DNA of 11,490 nt. It comes from an uncultured Bacteroidales bacterium. GTDB taxonomy: Bacteria > Bacteroidota > Bacteroidia > Bacteroidales > P3. The stretch's first letter is position 1; each line of letters begins with the position of its first letter. The notes under the pieces are model-generated. The model searched no databases. It was not told where the DNA came from and saw only the letters and a program-made list of their open reading frames with translations. This document shows positions 5,597-11,490 of the stretch, in pieces. Location: the NCBI GenBank assembly GCA_947177845.1, contig CAMWVZ010000022.1, forward strand, positions 1 through 11,490, written 5' to 3'. The position numbers were made by a program, and so were the translations under genes.

Positions 5597-7084
5597 TCAT
5601 AACTTGGTGATGGTCTTCTCGGCCTTGATGGTCCCCGACACCAACTCGTAGTTCTTGTTGACAAAGATGTTCTTGAACGTCACCTTCACCCCCGTGTTGG
5701 CCAAAAGAGGAATGTGCGTGTTCCCCTTTCCCGAGAAACGTCCATTGCTTCCCTGCACCTCCTCCACATCAATCACGAAACCGTTGGCCGTGCGGATTTG
5801 GTCGAAAACGGAAAGTTCTTTCAGCGGCTCCATGCTCCGGGTAGTGTCGGCCTGCAGATTGTGATTGCCGCATTCCAGATGCGCGTTGTCTTTCGAAAGC
5901 GTGGTGAAGCGGAAAATCACATCATCTTCGCTTTCCGTGTAGGCGCATTTCACCGACACCTTGCATTCGTAGCCGGTGGAAGGATCGAGATTTTTCAAAG
6001 ACAATTCCTTGACACCGCTTTGCAATTCGTCGCCCGCCTTAAACCACTTCGCGTCGGGCTTCCCGTTCTTTCGGTAATATACCCGGCATGTGCGCGCTTC
6101 TATCGGCTCGTTCCATGTCAAGTGTGCCGAAGTGGCGCTTATGCGGTCGATGCGCAGACCCGAAATTCCATTGCAGAGTTCCTTATACGAAAATTTCTGC
6201 ACCACGCTGTAACCGTTGTTCTTGAGGTAGAAAACCTCGCCCGATGCATTGCTGCATCGCGCCCTCACCCGCACCGCGTAGTCTTTCTGCGGCAGCAGAA
6301 TAGGCATGGAGGCATCGTAGTCGAGAAAAGTTTGCGTCGTGGTCTGTTTGTATACGAGCGGGAGCGTGTTGAAGTATTCTTTCCACGCGTAGACGCCTTC
6401 CGGAATTTCGGCGATTTCGAAATCGTATTCGGTGTTGAATCCGCCCGCATATTGCAGGTGCCGCGCCATCCATTGAAAACGGATGTGGCAAGGATCCGAA
6501 AACCACAGCGTTTCGTTCTCCGCAGGAGAGGTGATGAGCGGCGGTTCGCCCGACACCAACGTGAACATGGCGGGCATTTCCTGCACCGACACCAATTTAC
6601 CCGTGGTGGCTTCATATACGCGGAAGCGGAGTGTATAGATGCCGTCGGGAAGAAGACCATCGGAAATGCGAACCTCTTGGGCTCGCGTGCCGCTCAGGGA
6701 GAGGTTCGCAGGGAGGAAATACATTGAAAGCCGCGAGGCGTTCAATGTGATTTCCTCCCCGCCCGCCAAGGGAATGCCGTTTGCAAGCGGCATGGGGTTC
6801 TCGATTTTGATACCGTTGGCTTCCATTTCCATTTTCAGGTAGAGGGTGGAAGATTCCACCCTCGTATCGAGCAAACGCAGCCGCACTTGCAGGCGTTCAT
6901 CGGGAAGCCGGCTCCAATCCTGCAATTTGTATGCATAGGGAGCCAACAACGTGGTTTGCGAAAATACCGGAGATACGGTCTGTGCTTCGGCTTGCGGAGC
7001 CATACCCGTTACGGCTATCATCATGCACCCCCAGCAAAAACGGAGCGCTTTGCGAAAATTCGTCTTTTTCATATTGCAATTCAT
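5597..7084 (-). CDS. Exported fibronectin type III protein, TANFOR-like surface-protein family
   Basis: This 495-residue exported protein starts with a signal peptide (MKKTNFRKALRF from residue 5, hydrophobic stretch 18-30, likely SPase I site after AEA at about 34). There is no lipobox. Residues ~45-175 form a beta-rich domain with LQVRLRLLD (65-73), PLAGGEEI (105-112), YFLPANLSLSG (122-132) and LLPDGIYTLRFRVYEATTG (144-162), a pattern I associate with large FN3/TANFOR-annotated proteins of Bacteroidetes. A second region begins PPLITSPAENETLWF (181-195). A classical FN3 domain spans about 304-396, with ATSAHLTW and LDPSTGYECKVSV. The end (405-495) contains FVIDVEEVQG, RFSGKGNTHIP and a final VSGTIKAEK. 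Relatives are usually much longer, and this one stops right after the last conserved block with no T9SS sorting domain, so it is probably periplasmic or outer-membrane associated. The gene starts 5 bp after the SprB-like gene and is surely co-transcribed. Starts at 7084 or 7072 are both possible; the 7072 start gives the more typical signal peptide. The molecular function is unknown. Confidence 0.75.
   Translation of the reverse strand: MNCNMKKTNFRKALRFCWGCMMIAVTGMAPQAEAQTVSPVFSQTTLLAPYAYKLQDWSRLPDERLQVRLRLLDTRVESSTLYLKMEMEANGIKIENPMPLANGIPLAGGEEITLNASRLSMYFLPANLSLSGTRAQEVRISDGLLPDGIYTLRFRVYEATTGKLVSVQEMPAMFTLVSGEPPLITSPAENETLWFSDPCHIRFQWMARHLQYAGGFNTEYDFEIAEIPEGVYAWKEYFNTLPLVYKQTTTQTFLDYDASMPILLPQKDYAVRVRARCSNASGEVFYLKNNGYSVVQKFSYKELCNGISGLRIDRISATSAHLTWNEPIEARTCRVYYRKNGKPDAKWFKAGDELQSGVKELSLKNLDPSTGYECKVSVKCAYTESEDDVIFRFTTLSKDNAHLECGNHNLQADTTRSMEPLKELSVFDQIRTANGFVIDVEEVQGSNGRFSGKGNTHIPLLANTGVKVTFKNIFVNKNYELVSGTIKAEKTITKL
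6842..6863. repeat. Perfect 10-bp inverted repeat inside the FN3 gene
   Basis: The arms GAGGGTGGAA and TTCCACCCTC are exact reverse complements with a 2-nt centre. It encodes residues ~74-81 (TRVESSTL) of the FN3 protein. It has the same architecture as hairpin 1 at 5510-5531 but an unrelated sequence. No function is assigned. Confidence 0.6.
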
Positions 7085-7089
7085 TTTGA

Positions 7090-10000
7090 TTATAAGCGAA
7101 TCAGTTTAAACCCTTGTTGTATCTCGCCGTATTTCACCAGCAGGATATAAAGTCCCGAGGGCGGATTCGACTGGAACAAGGTGGCCGAGGCCGTTCCCGC
7201 CGCAGGCAGGTTTATCTCGCCTTGCTCCACGTTCATGCCGCTGAGGGCATTCACCATGCGGTATCGAGCCTTGAGAGGCGAGGATGCCGTCACCTCCACC
7301 GTGCAGATTCCCTGCGAAGGATTGGGGTAGACTTTCCAACGCGGCGCATAAGGGTCGGAGAAATCCTCGTTCTCGTGTTTGGGAGCGGACACGGTCACCG
7401 TCTTTTCGAGTGTCTCGCAGCAAAGGCCTTTGTAAACTTTCAACCCCAGCGTGTAGGTGCCCGGTGCGGGAAACGACACTTCGATGTAATTTCCCGATTT
7501 ATCTATCACCGACACCTCTTGCGGAACAATCCAGACCACACTGTCGGGCTGGTGTTTCGACAGGTTCACCAACAGGCAGCTTTCGTCGGGCAATACGCGG
7601 CTGCTCACCCAAAATTCCGCGCCTATGGTGTCGCTCAATTCCTCCACCCATACGCTGTCTTTGTAAAAACATCTCTTGTCTTGCACAAGGGTGAGCATGT
7701 GAAGTCCGGCCTGTCGGGTTTCAATCCTCGCCTCGAAAGCATTGCTGCCGTCGGGGTAGGTCCAGATATAGTCGGCAGGTCGGTTGTCGATTTCGCGTTG
7801 CTGCGGGGTCTTCGAGACACCGATTTCAATGCTCTGACCTTGGCACAGGTAGCGTATGGAATCCCATGTGTAGGCAGGGGCGGGGGGTGCCGTGAGGGTG
7901 ATGACCGTATCCCAAAGACAGCCGTTGCTATCCTGCACGATGAAGGTGTAGACACCCGCGGGGGCAAAGACGATGTCGGCCTGCGGCATGAAGTTTTCGG
8001 TGTGTAGGTCAAGAGGGGTCGCATCGGCGCATCCCGCAACCTTTCTTTCCGGCTCGGAGGGTTCGTATCTCCAGCGATAGATATAAGGTGCCGTGCCGCC
8101 CACACCCGAAAGACGGATGCGTCCGCAAGCATACGAACATTCGATTTCGTTCACGAAATTCTCCGCGCGCAAAGCGGTGGGTTCCCCTAAATATAAGGTG
8201 TCATGATACAGGCAGTGGTTTTGGTCGTAGATACGCAGCGAATACGTCCCTTCGGGTACATCCTCCACTACAAAACCTTCATCTCCGTTGCTCCAGAACA
8301 CCTGCAATTCGCCACGTCCTCCCGTAGGGTTGATTTCAATCCTTCCGTCCGAAAGACCGAAGCAGGAAGGGCTCATCAGAACGGCATTCGTGCGGATGCT
8401 TTCGGGGTCGTGGACAATCAAGGTGTCGCAGGAAACCTGCCGGCTCGCATCGCTTATGCACAAACGGTAGGTGCCCGCCGACAACGCAGGGAAAAGGGTA
8501 CCGTTTTCCATACGGGCGGTGTCTTCGCCCTCCGTTCCCGTCGGTTCGAACAGTCCCGTGTTTTCGTTCCATTTTTCCAAATGCCCTGTGTAAGGAGCCG
8601 TGCCGCCCTGAATCAAAGCCTGCAAAACGGCGTCTTCCCGCAAAGGACAATCGGGCGCCTTGATAAGGAAAAGCGTGGCTTGGGGACGGCTCAAAGTCTT
8701 GACTTCATAGAGGCGCGAAAGCGAGGCACCGCCGCTGTCCTGCAGGGCGAAGCGATACAATCCGGCTTCAAGACTGTCTAAGGAAATCACGGATTGCTCG
8801 CTCTTTCCACCGGAAAGAAAACGACCCTCGGAAGAAGTCCATGTATAGGAATACGGTTTCAGACCGCCGCCTATATTCACATGAATGGAGCCCTCGCTCA
8901 AGGCGGGACGGGTATGTTTCACCGCTTCCGACACCACCACCAAAGAATCGGGGCTCGACACCCGAATGTCCGCATGGGTTTCACAACCTCTCGCATCGTG
9001 CACCTCGAATGTATAGCGTCCACGCTTAAGATCAAGCAGGCAACTGTCGCCCGCCGTTCCGTTCCAAGAAAGCGAATAAGGTAGCGTTCCACCCTGCACC
9101 TTCATACAGATGCTTCCGTTGGCGAACTGCCAGGCCGTGGCGTCTTTCACATAGGCCGTGGCCGACAGGATTTCGGGCTGAGGCAGCAACATGCTAACCA
9201 TACTCACCACCTTGTTGGCGTCATCCACATATAGGAAATAGCTGCCTGTCTTGCAGGAGGGAAGTATCAAATCGCCCTCTTCGGTCGTCCCGCCTCCTAT
9301 CGTATCGCCGTTTTCATCTTTCCAGATAAACGAATAAGGCTTCACACCGCCCGAAATCTCGGCCTCCAAAGCGCCGTCGCCACGTCCGAAACACGAAATA
9401 GAATCCGCAATCCATGCACGGGTTATCAAGTTTTCCCGATAAGGCAATGTCAAGAGTGTGTCGACACGGCAGTTGTTTTGGTCATAAACGCTCAAGTGAT
9501 AATCTCCTGCCGACAAGCCGTTTCTTTGCACATTCATGCATTCTTCCGACAAATCGTCTTCATCGTTCCACTTGTAGAAATAAGGGCCCGTGCCTCCCGA
9601 AAAATGCAGATGCAGGAAACCGTCGGGAAGAGGCTGTGCAACTTCGCCTTCCACACTGCCCGCATAGGAGGGGAAACGCAGGCTGTCGAGGGTAATCACA
9701 AGCGGCGTCTTTTGGGTGAGGATATGCACCGTTTTCGATACCACCCCGTTCTTATCGGTCACTTTCAGTCCGTAGCAACCTGCTTTCAGGTCGGTTATCT
9801 CCGTGTCGCTTCCGATGAGGTTTTCCGCACTGTCCCAATCGAATGTGCGTACCGTGGCGGTGTCCAAACGATACCATTGGCAGGAATAAGGCTTCTTTCC
9901 ACCCTCCACGGTGGCCGTCAGCGTTCCTGCGGCTGAGCCGAAGCAAAGAATGGATTGGGTTTCGGTGATACGTGCGTTCAAATCGGGCGTGGATTCCAAG

Positions 10001-11490
10001 ACTTCCACCCATTGCACCTGACATCCGTTTTTGTCGTTCACATCTATTTGATAGAGACCGCCACCCAGGCTGTCGGCGCGGCAACTGTCGAAATCGAACA
10101 GATACGCCCCGTCCCTTTTCCATGTGAAGGTGTAGGGTTCCGTTCCTCCCGACACACGCAATTCAATAAAACCGTTGGGCGTTCTTTCGGTGCATACCCC
10201 GCCCATGCAGCCATAATAGTCGGGATTCTTGGCCTCGATTTTTTGCAGGCTCAAGGCAGGAGGTTCGGTAAGGCGGAAAGAAGCCTGCTTCACCGCTCCC
10301 GCCCTATCGGTCACGCTCACCGTATATTCGCCTGCCTGTAGATTTTCAATGCCGATACCTTCTTCTCCGTTATTCCACTTTATGGAGTAAGGCGCCATGC
10401 CGCCCTCGATGTTGACCCGACAGGCTCCTTGCGCGGCACCGTGGCAAAGAATGTATTTGGTTTGGATAATCGACACGGAAAGCATGGGAATCTGTTCGAT
10501 TTTCACCATTTTGTAGTCTTCGCAGTTGTTCGCGTCCGTCTGCTGAAGAAAATGCGTTCCCGCAGCCAGATTTTCGGGCTTTTTCGAAGCGACAACGGGT
10601 TCGTTGTAAGGTTTTGTACCGCCTTGTGCATGAGAGAAGATGCGCCCGCCCTGCCATTGGTCATTATACCCGTACACCGCAGGGGCGACACTGTCTATCA
10701 CGATTTCGAAAGGCGCTTGGGGTTGTTCGATAGAATAGGTTTTCGTCACCGAGCAATTATTGTCATCGATAACGGTCAGCTTGTAATCGCCGGAGGGAAG
10801 ATATTTCCGTTCGGCACCGAAAACCCCGTCCGCCCATGTATACAAAAGCGAGCCCGTTCCGCCCGAGGCCGTCACGCTGATTTTTCCGTCCCTATCGCCA
10901 TGACAGGCATTGTCGGTTACGGTCTCTTTTGCAATCTTGAGCTGGGTGGGTTGTGTCACGGTGATTTCGTAGGAAGAGGTCATCCCGGTTTCCACATCGG
11001 TCACTTCCGAACGATATTTCCCCGCCCCCACATTATACAGAATGCTTTGGTTCGCATTGGCGACCAACACATTGTTTTTATACCAGCGATAACGCATATC
11101 GCTTACGTTTGTGCTTTTTACCTTCACTTCGAGAATACCATCCGAAGCATTGTAACAACTGATTTTCTGAGAGAGCTTTACCTCGGTGACAAGTGTTTTG
11201 TTCAAGTTTTTGACCTGAAGGAAGGTGTCGACTTCGCAAAGATTCTTGTCTTCCATCACAAAAACCACGCGAGTGGCGGTTGTGCGCAACGTATCGAGGA
11301 GAAAGTAGGTTTTCTTGGGATTCTCGGTCGTGTAGGAATAGTATTTATAAGGTGGCGTACCTCCCTTGCAGGCGCCTTTGTTCAGAAAGGCTTTCCCGTC
11401 GTTCGAGTTTTTGTTCACGCCGTTCACGGAATAAACCCCGCTCACATCTCTCTTCCCTGCCGAAATCACCATTCTTTCGGGTTGGGTGAA
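7090..11490 (-). CDS. Giant SprB-repeat adhesin-like protein with T9SS type A sorting domain (N-terminus outside window)
   Basis: The frame is open to the right edge: codons upstream of the ATG at 11472 still read FTQPER, matching the end of a repeat module. The true start therefore lies beyond the window and at least 1466 residues are present. Residue numbers below count from that ATG. Modules of about 75-95 residues repeat across 1-1197, each with an (I)xC-G-xxxG opening, GG-x-x-PY-x-x-x-W in the middle, a GxY strand and a closing D-x-N-x-C or equivalent, followed by a Q/E-P linker. This is the SprB repeat of Bacteroidetes surface proteins, including the gliding adhesin SprB. Two PKD/Ig-like domains follow (about 1199-1278 and 1279-1362). 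The last ~80 residues (WKVYPNPSQG to KYGEIQQGFKLIRL) are a T9SS type A C-terminal domain, so the protein is exported through the outer membrane and probably anchored to A-LPS or released. The likely role is adhesion or cell-surface structure; gliding cannot be inferred from one gene. It heads the operon segment containing the FN3 gene. Confidence 0.9.
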   Translation of the reverse strand, partial: FTQPERMVISAGKRDVSGVYSVNGVNKNSNDGKAFLNKGACKGGTPPYKYYSYTTENPKKTYFLLDTLRTTATRVVFVMEDKNLCEVDTFLQVKNLNKTLVTEVKLSQKISCYNASDGILEVKVKSTNVSDMRYRWYKNNVLVANANQSILYNVGAGKYRSEVTDVETGMTSSYEITVTQPTQLKIAKETVTDNACHGDRDGKISVTASGGTGSLLYTWADGVFGAERKYLPSGDYKLTVIDDNNCSVTKTYSIEQPQAPFEIVIDSVAPAVYGYNDQWQGGRIFSHAQGGTKPYNEPVVASKKPENLAAGTHFLQQTDANNCEDYKMVKIEQIPMLSVSIIQTKYILCHGAAQGACRVNIEGGMAPYSIKWNNGEEGIGIENLQAGEYTVSVTDRAGAVKQASFRLTEPPALSLQKIEAKNPDYYGCMGGVCTERTPNGFIELRVSGGTEPYTFTWKRDGAYLFDFDSCRADSLGGGLYQIDVNDKNGCQVQWVEVLESTPDLNARITETQSILCFGSAAGTLTATVEGGKKPYSCQWYRLDTATVRTFDWDSAENLIGSDTEITDLKAGCYGLKVTDKNGVVSKTVHILTQKTPLVITLDSLRFPSYAGSVEGEVAQPLPDGFLHLHFSGGTGPYFYKWNDEDDLSEECMNVQRNGLSAGDYHLSVYDQNNCRVDTLLTLPYRENLITRAWIADSISCFGRGDGALEAEISGGVKPYSFIWKDENGDTIGGGTTEEGDLILPSCKTGSYFLYVDDANKVVSMVSMLLPQPEILSATAYVKDATAWQFANGSICMKVQGGTLPYSLSWNGTAGDSCLLDLKRGRYTFEVHDARGCETHADIRVSSPDSLVVVSEAVKHTRPALSEGSIHVNIGGGLKPYSYTWTSSEGRFLSGGKSEQSVISLDSLEAGLYRFALQDSGGASLSRLYEVKTLSRPQATLFLIKAPDCPLREDAVLQALIQGGTAPYTGHLEKWNENTGLFEPTGTEGEDTARMENGTLFPALSAGTYRLCISDASRQVSCDTLIVHDPESIRTNAVLMSPSCFGLSDGRIEINPTGGRGELQVFWSNGDEGFVVEDVPEGTYSLRIYDQNHCLYHDTLYLGEPTALRAENFVNEIECSYACGRIRLSGVGGTAPYIYRWRYEPSEPERKVAGCADATPLDLHTENFMPQADIVFAPAGVYTFIVQDSNGCLWDTVITLTAPPAPAYTWDSIRYLCQGQSIEIGVSKTPQQREIDNRPADYIWTYPDGSNAFEARIETRQAGLHMLTLVQDKRCFYKDSVWVEELSDTIGAEFWVSSRVLPDESCLLVNLSKHQPDSVVWIVPQEVSVIDKSGNYIEVSFPAPGTYTLGLKVYKGLCCETLEKTVTVSAPKHENEDFSDPYAPRWKVYPNPSQGICTVEVTASSPLKARYRMVNALSGMNVEQGEINLPAAGTASATLFQSNPPSGLYILLVKYGEIQQGFKLIRL
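7093..7338 (-). other. T9SS type A C-terminal sorting domain (coding sub-region)
   Basis: This encodes residues ~1379-1460 of the SprB-repeat protein. Diagnostic blocks in order are VYPNPSQG (the YPNP motif), a middle strand YRMVNALSGMNVEQGEI (1404-1420) and the ending PPSGLYILLVKYG then KLIRL. In Porphyromonas and Flavobacterium such domains direct outer-membrane translocation through the Sov/SprA pore and are removed by the PorU sortase. None of the por/gld machinery is in this window, so it must be encoded elsewhere. Confidence 0.88.
7882..11202 (-). repeat. Array of about 13 SprB-type modules (protein-level repeat)
   Basis: These are modules 2-14 of the giant protein; a further divergent module lies between 11203 and the window edge. 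GG-PY-W cores are visible at residues 204-213, 284-289, 357-366, 442-451, 524-533, 626-635, 708-717, 794-803, 869-878, 956-968, 1051-1060 and 1125-1134. Module 2 (106-160) lacks GG-PY but keeps the Cys opening and the GKY strand. The copies are strongly diverged, so this is an old array and not a DNA tandem repeat expected to recombine or slip. Confidence 0.85.

Noticed and set aside
6242..6259. 7-bp stem with 4-nt loop in the FN3 gene
   Set aside because: It is short enough to be expected by chance several times in the window, and is not near a gene boundary.
5714..6727. + strand open frame (337 codons) opposite the FN3 gene
   Set aside because: The - strand product has a signal peptide, an FN3 domain and family-specific blocks; the + strand translation is Arg/His-rich and featureless.
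7882..11202. The repeat array as a CRISPR or a recombinogenic DNA tandem repeat
   Set aside because: The similarity is at the protein level only; module DNA sequences are strongly diverged, there is one continuous frame, and there are no short identical direct repeats with regular spacers.
11472..11490. ATG at 11472 as the true start of the SprB-repeat protein
   Set aside because: The frame stays open to the window edge and encodes a typical repeat-end linker (TQPER), and no signal peptide follows the ATG, so the gene continues outside the window.

Overview
The window looks like a chromosomal segment of a Bacteroidota member, most likely order Bacteroidales. The evidence is a type IX secretion (T9SS) C-terminal sorting domain, a giant SprB-repeat protein, a Bacteroidetes-style -7 promoter element (TACCTTTG) and weak or absent Shine-Dalgarno sequences. 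It is almost entirely coding. The longest gene-free gap is about 60 bp, so no stretch over 300 bp lacks a gene. I see no tRNA, rRNA, CRISPR array, transposase or phage gene.

Layout, left to right. (1) The last codons of an unidentified + strand gene, then a PduO-type cob(I)alamin adenosyltransferase (81-626) and queuine tRNA-ribosyltransferase tgt (644-1780), closely spaced and probably co-transcribed. (2) A convergent gene on the - strand (1787-2983) for a chorismatase/RidA-fold enzyme of the FkbO/Hyg5/XanB2 type, with no recognisable pathway partner here. (3) A short divergent intergenic region with a near-perfect Bacteroidetes -7 element, from which a DUF819-type membrane protein (3044-4246) and a membrane-anchored PlsC-like acyltransferase (4251-5591) run as a tight two-gene operon. 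(4) A - strand pair: a giant SprB-repeat adhesin-like protein with a T9SS type A sorting domain (7090 to beyond 11490, N-terminus outside the window), followed 5 bp later by an exported fibronectin type III protein (5597-7084) without a sorting domain.

The left half is housekeeping: B12 cofactor activation, tRNA modification, lipid acylation. The right half is a cell-surface locus. The large protein should cross the outer membrane through T9SS and display a rod of about 14 beta-sandwich modules. The smaller protein resembles the N-terminal, FN3 and C-terminal conserved parts of Bacteroidetes FN3/TANFOR-type surface proteins and may be its partner in assembly or anchoring.

Points for a second look: tgt has lost all three cysteine zinc ligands but kept the histidine; the DUF819 transcript looks nearly leaderless; two perfect 10-bp hairpins sit side by side in the end of the acyltransferase gene, beside a convergent junction with only 5 bp between stop codons; and the SprB array has a two-module super-repeat whose cysteines are mostly kept or lost in pairs across module junctions.
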